Assembly: GCA_019634695.1 (NCBI GenBank)
Contig: JAHCAW010000035.1
Location: forward strand, 1-43,961
Direction of reading: 5' to 3'
Length of the DNA stretch: 43,961 nt
DNA from: Candidatus Sumerlaeia bacterium
GTDB lineage: Bacteria; Sumerlaeota; Sumerlaeia; SLMS01; JAHLLQ01
The position numbers and the translations under genes were made by a program. The notes under the pieces are model-generated. The model was not told the origin of the DNA. It did no database searches and saw only the letters and a program-made list of their open reading frames with translations. The stretch's first letter is position 1. Every line of letters begins with the position of its first letter. Positions 1-9,197 of the stretch are shown piece after piece.

Positions 1-46
1 GCAGGCGCTCATCCAACGGCAGGGGCTCGGGCGACGACGGGTTCAT
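1..46 (-). CDS. N-terminal fragment of an unidentified protein (partial)
   Basis: An ATG on the minus strand at 46-44 opens a frame that stays open to the window edge and encodes 15 residues beginning MNPSSPEPLPLDERL. It lies 41 bases downstream of the metF stop on the same strand, where a next operon gene would be expected. Only the start is present and there is no strong ribosome binding site, so both the existence and the identity of the gene are uncertain. Confidence 0.35.
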   Translation of the reverse strand, partial: MNPSSPEPLPLDERL

Positions 47-87
47 TGGAATCACCGCCGCAAGCTTCCCCGGCGTCCGGCGTTTCG

Positions 88-999
88 TCAAGTCCCCCGG
101 CGCGCGGCCAGCACCGGTGCCAGCGCTTCCATGATGTGCCGCATGTGCGACGAGCGGTTCAGCACGTAGAAGTGGATTCCGGGCACGCCGCGCTCGAGCA
201 ACTCCGTCGCCTGCGCCACACATTGCCGCACGCCCACCTCCTCGGCGCGCGCGTCGTCGTCGCCCGCCGCGTCCAGTTCCGCCTCCAGGGAAGCCGGAAT
301 CACGCACCCGCACATCTGCGAGATGCGGCGAACCTGCTTCACCGACACAATCGGCAGCAGCCCCGGCACGATCGGCACGCCGATGCCCGCCGCCCGTGCG
401 CGGTCCACGAACGAGAAGAAGTTGCGGTTGTCGAAGAAGAGCTGCGTCACGACGACGTCGGCGCCCGCGTCCACCTTGCGCTTCAGGTTCAGCATATCCG
501 TCGCCAGGTCCGACGCTTCGATGTGCTTCTCCGGATAGCCGGCCACGGCAATGCCGAAGGGTTCGCGGCCCGTGCGGGCGATGAACTGGCGGATGTGCGC
601 GACAAGTTCGTTGCCGTGCGACAGGCCGTCGGCCGGCGGGACAAATTCGGTCTCGCCCTGCGGCGGGTCGCCGCGCAACGCCACGATATCGCGAATATCG
701 GCGTCGTGCATCTCCGCCAGCAACTCGTCCAGTTCGGACCGCGAAGCGCCCACACAAGTCAGATGGCACGCCGCGCGGATGCCGTGGCGCTGCTGGATCT
801 CGCGCGCGATGGCCAGCGTCTGGCTCCGCGTCGTGCCCATCGCCCCGTAAGTGACCGTGAAGAACTCGGGGTGCAGCTCCAGCAGCTCGGGGATCAGCTC
901 GTGCAGGCGATCCATCCCTTTGGCGGTCTTGGGCGGGAACAACTCGAAGGAGATGAGCGGACGGCGACGGGAGTCGTCGGCATAGTGGTCGAATCGCAC
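88..999 (-). CDS. metF: 5,10-methylenetetrahydrofolate reductase
   Basis: MetF reduces 5,10-methylene-THF to 5-methyl-THF for methionine synthesis. The protein has the family signature near the N-terminus (ISFELFPPKT), the FVTVTYGA-like segment (FFTVTYGAMG), the THLTC-like CHLTCVG, and ALRGDPP, ending with GIHFYVLNRS. It is a FAD-dependent TIM barrel. I prefer the GTG at 999-997 (303 aa) because a GGAGA sequence sits 9 bases upstream (1013-1009). An ATG at 1053 would add 18 Arg/Pro-rich residues not typical of the family. It follows purK on the same strand after a 192-base gap that contains a hairpin, so it may have its own promoter. No SAM riboswitch is evident upstream. Confidence 0.95.
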   Translation of the reverse strand: MRFDHYADDSRRRPLISFELFPPKTAKGMDRLHELIPELLELHPEFFTVTYGAMGTTRSQTLAIAREIQQRHGIRAACHLTCVGASRSELDELLAEMHDADIRDIVALRGDPPQGETEFVPPADGLSHGNELVAHIRQFIARTGREPFGIAVAGYPEKHIEASDLATDMLNLKRKVDAGADVVVTQLFFDNRNFFSFVDRARAAGIGVPIVPGLLPIVSVKQVRRISQMCGCVIPASLEAELDAAGDDDARAEEVGVRQCVAQATELLERGVPGIHFYVLNRSSHMRHIMEALAPVLAARRGT

Positions 1000-1171
1000 G
1001 GGATCGGATCTCCGCGGTGGGGGAGTGCGCCGCGGGCCGCGCCCGCGAGACATTTCAACATATCATGATGCGCTGATGCGGCCGTCAACGCCAATCTGCC
1101 GCCCTCGGGCACGAGGCGTCGATCCGCATGAACTGAGTGCCGTCAAACTGTTTGATAGCAAGGTTCTTGAA

Positions 1172-1189
1172 CCGGGCAAGCCTGCCCGG
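1172..1189 (-). terminator. Hairpin just downstream of purK
   Basis: A perfect 7-bp stem (CCGGGCA / TGCCCGG) with a 4-base loop begins 3 bases past the purK stop. On the minus strand it is followed by TTCAAG rather than a clean T run, so it is at best a weak intrinsic terminator or a 3'-end stabilising structure between purEK and metF. Confidence 0.4.
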
Positions 1190-1191
1190 CA

Positions 1192-2291
1192 CTACTCGCC
1201 CGCGGGCCAGCCCAGGGCCGCGCGGACCGCCTCGACGCGTGGCGCCAGCGCCTCCCGATCCGCCGCCGTCACGGTCACATGCCCCACCTTGCGCCCCGGG
1301 CGGGGGGGCTTGCCGTAGGCGTGCCAGTGCGCCCCGGGCACGCGCAGCACCCCGGCGGCGTCGGGCAACTCCCCGATCAGGTTCAGCATGCACGACTCGC
1401 CAATCGGTGCGGTCGAGCCCAGCGGCATCCCCGCGATGGCGCGGACGTGGTTCTCGAACTGGCTGGTCGCCGCCCCCTCGATGGTCCAGTGCCCCGAGTT
1501 GTGCACGCGCGGGGCCATCTCGTTGACCAGCAATTGCCCGTCGCGGACGAAGAACTCGATCGCCAGCACCCCGACATAACCCAATTCGTCGAGCACGCGT
1601 CGGCCGGCGTCTTCGGCTTGGCGCACCATCGTCGGCGAGCACTTCGGCGCCGGCGCGCGACTCTCCCGCAGGATGCCCCCCGCATGGCGATTCTGCACCA
1701 GCGGGTAGAACGCCGTCTCGCCCTGCGCCGACCGCACCGCCAACAGCGACACCTCGCGGTCGAACGGCACGAACTCCTCCAGAATCGACGGCGCGCCGGC
1801 CACCGCCTGCCAAGCCCGCGGCACATCGTCGGGGCTCCGCAGGACGAACTGCCCCTTGCCGTCATAGCCCAGCCGGCGCGTTTTCAGCACCGCCGGCACG
1901 CCGATCTCCTCAAGCGCCCCGGCAAGGTCCGCCACGGACGAAACGGCCCGAAACACCGGCCCGGGAATGCGCAGGCCGAAGAAGAACTGCTTCTCGATCA
2001 GGCGGTCCTGTGCCGTGCCGAGCGCATGCGGCGGCGGCCAGACGGGAACGCGGTCGGCCAAGTGGCGCGCCAGGCGCTCGGGGACGTTCTCGAACTCGCA
2101 GGTCACGACGTCGAGTCCGTCGAGAAAGCGCGCCAGCAGCGCCTCGTCCTCCCAGTCGCCGACGATCAGCTCGCCGGTCTGGCGCGCGGGGGCCTCGGGC
2201 GAGCGGTCGCGGAAGCGAAACTCGAAGCCCAGCGGGATGCCGGCCAGCGCCAGCATCCGCCCAAGTTGCCCACCGCCGAGGACTCCGATTC

Positions 2292-2295
<4 letters not shown>
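1192..2295 (-). CDS. purK: N5-carboxyaminoimidazole ribonucleotide synthase
   Basis: This ATP-grasp enzyme converts AIR, bicarbonate and ATP to N5-CAIR in purine synthesis. The 367-aa product starts with a Rossmann-like nucleotide motif ([14 protein letters not shown]), carries the PurK hallmark CEFENVP, the grasp segment [14 protein letters not shown], and the C-terminal signature [14 protein letters not shown]. The start is the GTG at 2295-2293. It overlaps the purE stop by four bases (GTGA), so translation is probably coupled to purE. The frame stays open upstream to 2823, but that stretch is antisense-like, low-complexity sequence overlapping purE and is not part of the gene. Confidence 0.96.
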
Positions 2296-2798
<503 letters not shown>

Positions 2799-2974
2799 CG
2801 TCGTCTCGTCTCCCGTCGCGCAAGCCGTTTCGTTGAAGTCCCGGGGAGGCTCCCCTTTCACGGCCGCGGATTCAACAGCAATCCCCCCCGGGTGAGGCAC
2901 GAACCGAATTGCCGCGCCCGCCTGCCGTTTCGCCTTGCCGGAACAAACCCGCTTGGGGCATCGTCAAATCGGAT

Positions 2975-2991
2975 GCTGTGGGGAACACAGC
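2975..2991. repeat. Small inverted repeat in the 5' leader of the secreted protein gene
   Basis: GCTGTG and CACAGC form a 6-bp stem around GGGAA, about 70 bases upstream of the ATG at 3063. It lies in the 264-base divergent gap between purE and that gene, so it could be a leader hairpin or an operator half-site pair. No convincing -35/-10 pair is visible around it. Confidence 0.3.
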
Positions 2992-3062
2992 GAATGGGTC
3001 CGTTGTCACACCCACCGGAAGTAAGGACCCTCGACCGTCCCCCGCAAGGAGAGACCCCTACC

Positions 3063-3977
3063 ATGAACGGGCCGAAGAAGACCGCTCTCGCACTCCTGTT
3101 CGGTGGCGCCCTGTGCGCCGTTGCTGCCCCCGCTCATGCCGACCGTTGGTACAACTCACGCGCCGCTTGGGGCGTCTACGGCTTCGGCGCCGGAGTCGTC
3201 ACCGGATCGATCCTGACGGACTATCACTATCGGCATCATCGCCCGGTGTACCGTCCGCACTATCCCGCCTACACCTACTGCCCGCCTCCGCGCCGCGTGT
3301 ACTATGCGCCGCCCCCGGTGGTGTACTGCCCGCCTCCGCGGGTCGTCTATGCGCCGCCGGTCTATCACTACCCGCCCACGACGGTGATCTACTACAACAA
3401 CGAGGCCACCACCCAGTACCGCTCCGAGCCCGTGGCGTCGTATCGCGACGAGTCCCGCGTCGTCTACTACGAGCCCGCCCCGCAACCCTACACGAGCTAC
3501 CGTGAGGAGCGCGTGTGGCCGTTCTACCGCAAGGTCGAGGCGGAGACGATTCCGCAGCTCTCGCAGCCCCAGGGCCGTCCCGCGGCCGTCTCGCTGGCGG
3601 ACCGCTACAAGGCCGCCAAGGCCGCACCCGCGCCCCGCGCCGCCGAGAACGTCAACATCACCATCCACTCCGACAAACTGAACATCGAATCGAAGTCCAG
3701 CGACGCCAAGCCCGCCGACGTGCAGGAAGACACCCGCCTGACCCCGTCGTCGAACCAGGCCGGCCTCGTCCGCGTGGCCTACTCGAACCGCGCCGGCGGC
3801 CACACCGCCGCCTCGCTCGCCGTCGTCTCCGCCCCGGCCAACATCGCCGACGAACCCGCTTCCGGCATCCGCTATGTGGACCATCGCACCACGACCGCCG
3901 CCCCGGCCCCCAGCCGCACCGCCCTGCCCTCCAACGTCTCCCACACCAGCACCGCCAGCCAGGGCGTGTGGTACTGA
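3063..3977 (+). CDS. Secreted Tyr/Pro-rich protein of unknown function
   Basis: I do not recognise a family. The 304-aa product starts with a Sec signal peptide (MNGPKKTALALLFGGALC..., likely cleaved after AHA at about residue 27). Next comes a GxGxxxG-like hydrophobic stretch (YGFGAGVVTGSI) and then a His/Tyr/Pro-rich block at about 55-120, with repeated YCPPPRR / YAPPPVV / YCPPPRVVYAPP. The C-terminal half is polar and Ala/Ser/Thr-rich (NVNITIHSDKLNIES...) and ends at GVWY. The PPP-Tyr repeats suggest an extended cell-envelope or matrix protein, possibly cross-linked, but this is inference. A strong AAGGAGAG (3046-3053) sits 9 bases before the ATG. A perfect hairpin follows the stop. Confidence 0.8.
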   Translation: MNGPKKTALALLFGGALCAVAAPAHADRWYNSRAAWGVYGFGAGVVTGSILTDYHYRHHRPVYRPHYPAYTYCPPPRRVYYAPPPVVYCPPPRVVYAPPVYHYPPTTVIYYNNEATTQYRSEPVASYRDESRVVYYEPAPQPYTSYREERVWPFYRKVEAETIPQLSQPQGRPAAVSLADRYKAAKAAPAPRAAENVNITIHSDKLNIESKSSDAKPADVQEDTRLTPSSNQAGLVRVAYSNRAGGHTAASLAVVSAPANIADEPASGIRYVDHRTTTAAPAPSRTALPSNVSHTSTASQGVWY

Positions 3978-4002
3978 CCCACAAACCCAAGACCGCGCAC
4001 AC

Positions 4003-4038
4003 AATCGGCCCCGATGGATTCGTCCATCGGGGCCGATT
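4003..4038. terminator. Perfect 16-bp hairpin, likely bidirectional terminator
   Basis: The arms 4003-4018 and 4023-4038 are perfect reverse complements closing the loop TTCG. It stands 25 bases after the stop of the secreted protein gene and between convergent genes. There is no long T tract, so it may act as a transcript-end stabiliser or a terminator in either direction. Confidence 0.65.
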
Positions 4039-4056
4039 GCATGATAGGCGGTTTGC

Positions 4057-4195
4057 AGTCTTTGTGGCCCGCAAGACTCTGGGGCGATGGCACCCACGAA
4101 CGTCGGGAAACGCATGAATAGGACGCATGGGTCCCATACGACCCATGTGTTCCCAGGGCATTCTGCAGTTCTGTAACGGAGCCTGTTCGACAGGC
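4057..4195. repeat. Three further hairpins in the convergent gap 3978-4252
   Basis: Besides the 16-bp hairpin, the 275-base gap holds AGTCTT/AAGACT (4057-4062 with 4073-4078), CATGGGTC/GACCCATG (4126-4133 with 4140-4147) and GCCTGT/ACAGGC with a TCG loop (4181-4186 with 4190-4195). I see no open reading frame with a ribosome binding site in this gap. The last hairpin could end the ricT-like transcript on the minus strand. A small structured RNA is possible but not shown. Confidence 0.4.
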
Positions 4196-4252
4196 CTTGG
4201 GCGATGCGTCCACGACTTGCCATTTTCGCGTTCGCGGCGAACCGCACGCGGA

Positions 4253-5569
4253 CTACTCCGCCGCTCCGCCTCCGCCGCCTTCCTGTGGGCGTCCCTTGCG
4301 CTGGCCTCGGCCGCCGCGACGGCGGCGTTTGGTGCGACCGCCTGACTTGTCGCCCTCGCCTGCGGGCGCTTCGGATTCGGTGCGGAACTCGCCCGACTCG
4401 GGGACGGCGGTGGCTCCTGCCGGCTGGTCCTCGCGGCGGCCCTTGCCGCCCCGGCGACGGCGGCGACGGCGCTTCTTCTCCGCCTCCTCGGCCGACTCGC
4501 CTGCGGCGCCCTCGACCGGTTCGACGCGACTCGGCGGGGGAGCGGTCTCCTGCTTGTCGCGGTCGCCGCCGCGACCCCGCCGGCGCTTGCCGCGACGCTC
4601 GCCTTCGGGCCGCGCGTCGGCTTCCGCTGCGGGCTCGGCATCGGGACGGACTCGACGCCCGCCCCGGTCGGAATCGCGCGTGCGTCCCTCGCGCGCCGGC
4701 GGCGGGGGAGTCTCCTCGTCGCCCTTGAAGAACCGGGCCATCTGCTTCATCTGCTCGGGAATCTGGGCCTGGCCGATTTCCTCGTGCTTCACCACGCCGG
4801 TCGCACCGTCCTCGAACTGCACCTGGTAGGACTGCGTGATGATGTTGCGGTCCATGATGACGCCCTTGCGACCGCCGGCTTCGATGGTGGCGCCCTTGGC
4901 GAGCAGTTGCTTGCCCATCTCGCGGTACTGGTCCACCTCGTAGGAGAGGCAGCAGAGCAGACGACCGCACAGGCCCGAGAGCTTGTTGGGCGGCAGGTTG
5001 ATGTCCTGTTCCTTGGCCATACGCAGGTTGATCGGGCGGAACTCGGTGAGCCACGACGAGCAACAGGTGCGCAGGCCGCATTCGCCAAAGCCGTCGATCA
5101 GGCGGGCCTCGTCGCGCACGCCGATCTGCCAGAGTTCGATGCGCGCCTTGAGCAGTGCGGACAGCTCGCGCACGAGTTGCCGGAAGTCCACCCGCTGCTC
5201 GCTGGTGAAGTGGAAGACGTAGCGCCCCTCGGAGGGGTCCAGGCGCACGGTCGAGATCTTCATCGGCAGCCCGAACTCGCGTGCCTTCGTCTTGCACAGG
5301 CCCATCGCCTTCTGTTCCTTCGCGCGCCGCAGGAAGAAGGATTCCTTCTCCTGCTCGCTGGCCCGGCGCACGAGCGGCTTGTACGTCGTCCGCCGCAGCT
5401 TGAGCTGCTCGGTCGAGACGTACTCAACCGCCGCCACGAAGGCGACGTCCTCCTCGCCATCGCGCGGGGCGACGACGAACTCCTGCACCTGCACGTCCTT
5501 GAGCGGACCGCAGGCAAAGAGCTTCGGCATCTCGCGTTCGGAGAACTTCAGGCTGACCAGTTGCGGCAT
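4253..5569 (-). CDS. PSP1-domain protein (RicT/YaaT-like) with a long Arg/Gly-rich tail
   Basis: The first ~270 of 438 residues match the PSP1/YaaT family, whose Bacillus member RicT works with RicA and RicF on RNase Y-dependent mRNA processing and binds iron-sulfur clusters. Visible hallmarks are FHFTSEQRVDFRQLVRELS, the first C-x4-CC group (GECGLRTCCSSW) and the second (GLCGRLLCCLSYE), followed by a KOW-like KGVIMDRNI segment. Residues from about 275 to the end are a disordered, highly charged tail with blocks such as KKRRRRRRRGGKGRRE and KRRRRGGRGQRKGR. This is an unusual extension for the family and probably binds RNA. The ATG at 5569-5567 has GAAGGG upstream and lies only 10 bases after the rph stop, so the two genes form an operon. 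Confidence 0.88.
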   Translation of the reverse strand: MPQLVSLKFSEREMPKLFACGPLKDVQVQEFVVAPRDGEEDVAFVAAVEYVSTEQLKLRRTTYKPLVRRASEQEKESFFLRRAKEQKAMGLCKTKAREFGLPMKISTVRLDPSEGRYVFHFTSEQRVDFRQLVRELSALLKARIELWQIGVRDEARLIDGFGECGLRTCCSSWLTEFRPINLRMAKEQDINLPPNKLSGLCGRLLCCLSYEVDQYREMGKQLLAKGATIEAGGRKGVIMDRNIITQSYQVQFEDGATGVVKHEEIGQAQIPEQMKQMARFFKGDEETPPPPAREGRTRDSDRGGRRVRPDAEPAAEADARPEGERRGKRRRGRGGDRDKQETAPPPSRVEPVEGAAGESAEEAEKKRRRRRRRGGKGRREDQPAGATAVPESGEFRTESEAPAGEGDKSGGRTKRRRRGGRGQRKGRPQEGGGGGAAE

Positions 5570-5579
5570 CGCGGACCCT

Positions 5580-6329
5580 TCACTCCCGGGAAGCGGACTC
5601 GGGCACTTCGATCTGCACCACCTCGCGCTGCAAGGCGACCAACTGGTCGATGCCCTGTCGCGCCAGCGCCAGCATCGCGTCAAGCTGGCCGGCGTCGAAC
5701 GGCTCGCCCTCGGCCGTGCCCTGAACCTCGACGAAGCGCCCCCCGCCCGTCATCACCACGTTCATGTCCGTCTCGGCCTGCGAATCCTCCAGATAGCACA
5801 GGTCCAGCACCGGGCGTCCCTCGACGATGCCGACGCTGACCGCGCCGACGTAGTCCTTCAGGATGCGCGCGTTGCGTCCGATCTGCTGCTGGGCCCGCAG
5901 GTTCTGGATCGCCAGCGCGACCGCGACAAAGCCCCCCGTGATCGCCGCCGAACGCGTCCCACCGTCGGCTTCGATCACGTCGCAGTCCACCGTGATGAGC
6001 CGCTCGCCGAAGGCGTTCAAGTCCACCACCGCCCGCAGCGCGCGCCCGATCAGGCGCTGAATCTCGATCGACCGGCTGTTGGGCTGCGAGCGGTTGCCGT
6101 CCCGCGTGATCCGCTGCTTGCTGGACCGCGGCAGCATCGCGTACTCGGCCGTCAGCCACCCCTTGCCCTGGCCCGCCATCCAGCCCGGCACCCGCCCCTC
6201 GACCGTCACCGCGCACAGCACCTTGTTGTGCCCCCACTCGATCTGGCACGAGCCTTCGGCGTAGCGCAGCGGATTGGGCACCAGGCGCACGGGGCGCAGG
6301 TCCCCGGGTTGTCGCTTGTCGATCCGCAT
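5580..6329 (-). CDS. rph: Ribonuclease PH
   Basis: RNase PH is a phosphate-dependent 3'-5' exoribonuclease that trims tRNA precursors. The 249-aa protein is of usual length and has MRIDKRQPGDLRPV at the start, the substrate-binding region EYAMLPRSSKQR...R, the ADGGTRSAAITGG motif with the phosphate-binding GTR, and DLCYLEDSQAETDMNVVMTG with the acidic metal ligands. The ATG at 6329-6327 follows GGAAGGGG at good spacing. Upstream ATGs as far as 6524 add unrelated sequence. It is the first gene of an operon with the PSP1 protein, a pairing that suggests shared RNA processing. It diverges from thiE over 163 bases. Confidence 0.96.
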   Translation of the reverse strand: MRIDKRQPGDLRPVRLVPNPLRYAEGSCQIEWGHNKVLCAVTVEGRVPGWMAGQGKGWLTAEYAMLPRSSKQRITRDGNRSQPNSRSIEIQRLIGRALRAVVDLNAFGERLITVDCDVIEADGGTRSAAITGGFVAVALAIQNLRAQQQIGRNARILKDYVGAVSVGIVEGRPVLDLCYLEDSQAETDMNVVMTGGGRFVEVQGTAEGEPFDAGQLDAMLALARQGIDQLVALQREVVQIEVPESASRE

Positions 6330-6492
6330 CGTCGCAGTCCCCTTCCGTATCGTCCCCCGCCACCCGCGCCGCTTGACCGCCCGCGGCGCTCCAGCGACAA
6401 GGGCTTCGACCGTAGGGACCCGCCCGCCCGCGATGCAACGGAGAATGACGGGCCCTGTTGGACGGATTCCCTGCCGGACTCGGGCCGTGTCC

Positions 6493-7134
6493 ATGGACCC
6501 CCAACGCCTGCGCCTGTACGTCATCCCCGACGCCGCGTTCGGCGGCGGGCGGTCGCTGCTCGATCAGGCCGAGCGGGCGCTCGCCGGGGGCGCCACGGCG
6601 ATTCAGTTGCGCGACAAGGCGGCCGGCGGGCGGGCGCTGTACGATCTCGCCCTCGCCTTCAAGGCCCTGTGCCGCTCTCATGGCGCACTGCTGTTCGTGA
6701 ACGACCGCCTGGACGTGGCGCTCGCGGCCGGGGCGGATGGGGTGCACCTGGGTCAGTCGGACCTGCCGGCCGCCGGGACGCGTCCGCTTGTGCCGCCGGG
6801 GTTTCTGATTGGCGTGTCGGCCTCGCGTCCCGAGTGGGCCCGCGCCGCCGAAGCCGACGGTGCCGACTACCTCGGCGTCGGGGCGCTCTATCCCACCGGC
6901 ACCAAGGGCGACGCGCGTCACATTGGGCTCGACGGCCTGCGTGCCGTGCGCGCCGCCACGCGGTTGCCCATCGTTGGCATTGGCGGAATTCACTGCGATG
7001 CGGTGGGGGAGATTCTCGCCGCGGGCGCCGACGGCGTGGCGGTGGTCTCGGCAATCGTCGGCGCGCCGGACATCGCGGCCGAAGCACGTCGCTTCCGCCA
7101 GCGCCTCGACGAAGCGGTCACGCCTCCTCGATGA
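6493..7134 (+). CDS. thiE: Thiamine-phosphate synthase
   Basis: ThiE joins the pyrimidine (HMP-PP) and thiazole phosphate moieties to give thiamine phosphate. The 213-aa TIM barrel shows LRLYVIPD at the start, the QLRDK pyrophosphate-site motif, FVNDRLDVALAAGADGVHLGQSDLP, the GVGALYPTGTKGD loop, and the C-terminal GIGGI and GADGVAVVSAI. The ATG at 6493 is chosen because the fold begins at once; it has no clear Shine-Dalgarno. No TPP riboswitch motif (CUGAGA) is seen in the 163-base gap to the divergent rph. The last 17 bases overlap the 3' end of gatB tail to tail. Other thi genes are not in the window. Confidence 0.93.
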   Translation: MDPQRLRLYVIPDAAFGGGRSLLDQAERALAGGATAIQLRDKAAGGRALYDLALAFKALCRSHGALLFVNDRLDVALAAGADGVHLGQSDLPAAGTRPLVPPGFLIGVSASRPEWARAAEADGADYLGVGALYPTGTKGDARHIGLDGLRAVRAATRLPIVGIGGIHCDAVGEILAAGADGVAVVSAIVGAPDIAAEARRFRQRLDEAVTPPR

Positions 7135-8566
7135 GTCGCTCGATCATCGGCGTCACCAACGCCGGGTTGGCCTTCCCGCCCGTCGCTCGCATGATCTGAC
7201 CCATCAACCCGCCGATGGCCTTCTTCTTCCCGCCCTTCAGGTCCTCGACCATCTTGGGGTTCTCGGCCATGACCTTGCGCACGATCGGCTCAAGCGATCC
7301 CTCATCCAGTGGCTTGAGTCCCTTCTCCTCGACGATGGCGGCCGGCGACTTGCCGCTCTCGACCATCTCGGGGAAGACCTGCTTGGCGATCTTGCCGGTG
7401 ATCGTGCCGTCGTCGATCAGGCGCACGAGTTCGGCCAGCGCCTGCGGCCGCACCGGGAAGTCGTCGGCCGTGGCGTCCTCGCCCATCTCGTTCAGGCGAC
7501 TCTTCATCTCGGTCATCATCCAGTTGGCGATGGCCTTGGGATTCGCTTGGGCCGCCACGGCGCTCTCGAAGTATTCGGCAAGCTGGCGCTGGCTCGTCAG
7601 CACGCGGGCGTCGTACTCGGGGATCTCGTAGCGCTCGATGAAGCGCACGCGCCGCGCGATCGGCAACTCCGGGATCATCGCCGTCACGCGCTCGCGCATT
7701 GCCGCGTCGATCGCCACGTCCACAAGGTCCGGGTCCGGGAAGTAGCGATAGTCGTACGCCGTCTCCTTCGACCGCATCGTGCGCGTGACCATCTTCTCCT
7801 CGTCCCACAGGCGCGTCTCCTGCGCCACACGCCCGCCGCCGGCCAGGACCTCCGACTGGCGCTCGATCTCGGCGTCGATGCACTTGAGCACCACCGCCAT
7901 CGAGTTCAAGTTCTTCACCTCGACCTTCTGGCCCAGCACGTCGCTGCCCTTGGGCCGCATCGAGATGTTCAGTTCGAAGCGCAGCCGACCCTCCTGCATC
8001 TTGCAGTCCGAGGCGTCGAGATACTCGAGGAAGGCCTTCATGCCGCGCATGAACGCCTCGGCCTCCTCCTTGCCGGTGAGGTCCGGCCGCGTGACGATCT
8101 CGAGCAGCGGCGTGCCCGCGCGATTCAGATCGACCAGTGAGTAGTCGACGTGCGCCTGGCCCTCGGGGTGGATGTTCTTCCCGGCGTCCTCTTCGAGGTG
8201 AATGTTGTCGATGCCGATGGTGCGCGCCGAGCCGTCGGGCAGCTCGATGGCAAACTCTCCGTCGCGCCCGAGCGGCGCGTACTGCTGGCTGATCTGATAG
8301 TTCTTCGGCAGGTCCGGGTAGTAGTAGTTCTTGCGATCGAAGTTCGTGCGTTCGGGCACGTCGCACTTCAGCGCCAGCGCCACCTTCAGCGCGATTTCGA
8401 AGGCTTGGCGATTGAGCACCGGCAGACTGCCGGGCATGCCAAGGCAGACGGGGCAGACCTGGGTGTTGGGCGGTGCTCCGAAGCGCGTCGAGCAGCCACA
8501 CCAGACCTTCGTGCGCGTCTTGAGTTCGGTGTGCACCTCGAAGCCGATGACGGGCTCGAATTCCAT
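7118..8566 (-). CDS. gatB: Asp-tRNA(Asn)/Glu-tRNA(Gln) amidotransferase subunit B
   Basis: GatB is the kinase and tRNA-binding subunit of GatCAB, which makes Gln-tRNA(Gln) or Asn-tRNA(Asn) from the mischarged form. The 482-aa length is standard. Visible features are the N-terminal GFEVHTELKT, the zinc-type cysteines CGCS...CPVCLGMPG, the catalytic-cradle segments KNYYYPDLPKNYQISQ, DLNRAGTPLLEIVT and RFELNISMRP, SKETAYDYRYFPDPD, and the C-terminal YqeY-like tail (GGLMGQIMRATGGKANP). gatA and gatC are not adjacent. It is last in the minus-strand run beginning at 14298, separated by 70 bases from the 186-aa gene, with no strong ribosome binding site. Confidence 0.96.
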   Translation of the reverse strand: MEFEPVIGFEVHTELKTRTKVWCGCSTRFGAPPNTQVCPVCLGMPGSLPVLNRQAFEIALKVALALKCDVPERTNFDRKNYYYPDLPKNYQISQQYAPLGRDGEFAIELPDGSARTIGIDNIHLEEDAGKNIHPEGQAHVDYSLVDLNRAGTPLLEIVTRPDLTGKEEAEAFMRGMKAFLEYLDASDCKMQEGRLRFELNISMRPKGSDVLGQKVEVKNLNSMAVVLKCIDAEIERQSEVLAGGGRVAQETRLWDEEKMVTRTMRSKETAYDYRYFPDPDLVDVAIDAAMRERVTAMIPELPIARRVRFIERYEIPEYDARVLTSQRQLAEYFESAVAAQANPKAIANWMMTEMKSRLNEMGEDATADDFPVRPQALAELVRLIDDGTITGKIAKQVFPEMVESGKSPAAIVEEKGLKPLDEGSLEPIVRKVMAENPKMVEDLKGGKKKAIGGLMGQIMRATGGKANPALVTPMIERLIEEA

Positions 8567-8636
8567 GCGACGTGGTCCAGGCGGGAAAGTGGGCTCCGCG
8601 GGGGCGGGGCTGGTATGGGGGGCCGGGGGGATGGGG

Positions 8637-9197
8637 TCAAGAGCCCGGTGAGGCCACGGGCGGCCGGCCCTCGAAACGGGTCAAGGAATCCCTGTCCAGC
8701 TTCAGTATCGCCAGCGGTTCGCGCCCGGCGCTCGTCGGAAGCCCATTCCAGGCCCGCAGGCCGCCGCGCTCGCGATCCTCCTCCAGGGTCAGGTGGGCCG
8801 GCGTCTCGTTCAGGCGCAGGCGCACGCGAAGCAACTCGCCGTCGCGCGGCAGGGCCCGGGCCGGCGTCTCGCCGCCGGACCAGACGAGCAGATGTGCTTC
8901 GTGGCCTGTCGCCTCGGCCCGCGGACGGGATCGGCTGACGCGCAGGCGTGGCTCGCCGCCGGGTGCCGGCTGGATGGATTCCAGCGACGCCCCGGCGCGA
9001 TCGGTCGCCAGCCGCAACGCTGCCCACGTCGCTGTCGGGGTCGTCGAATCGTCCGCCCGATGCACGACGGCCACCTCGACGGTGTCGCCGCGTTGGCCAA
9101 CGATTCGCATCTCGAAGAAGCTCTCGGCGTGCGTCGCTGCCGCCAGCACCGTCAGGCAGCCCACGAGGAGACCACGGAGCAACGCGGTCGGACTCAC
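8637..9197 (-). CDS. Exported protein of unknown function, coupled to the 858-aa membrane protein
   Basis: I do not recognise a family. The 186-aa protein begins with a signal peptide (PTALLRGLLVGCLTVLAAATHA, then ESFF), and the mature part is polar with alternating beta-like segments (FEMRIVGQRGDTVEVAVVHRA, LLRVRLRLNETPAHLTLEED). There are no mature-part cysteines or membrane segments. The start is a GTG at 9197-9195 overlapping the stop of the upstream gene (GTGA), so translation is probably coupled. The two products may act together in the envelope. Confidence 0.72.
   Translation of the reverse strand: MSPTALLRGLLVGCLTVLAAATHAESFFEMRIVGQRGDTVEVAVVHRADDSTTPTATWAALRLATDRAGASLESIQPAPGGEPRLRVSRSRPRAEATGHEAHLLVWSGGETPARALPRDGELLRVRLRLNETPAHLTLEEDRERGGLRAWNGLPTSAGREPLAILKLDRDSLTRFEGRPPVASPGS

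Noticed and set aside
4181..4195. TTCGA-containing stem as the T-arm of a tRNA
   Set aside because: No matching acceptor, D or anticodon stems surround it.
6330..6492. TPP riboswitch upstream of thiE
   Set aside because: The CUGAGA core and paired helices are not seen in this stretch.
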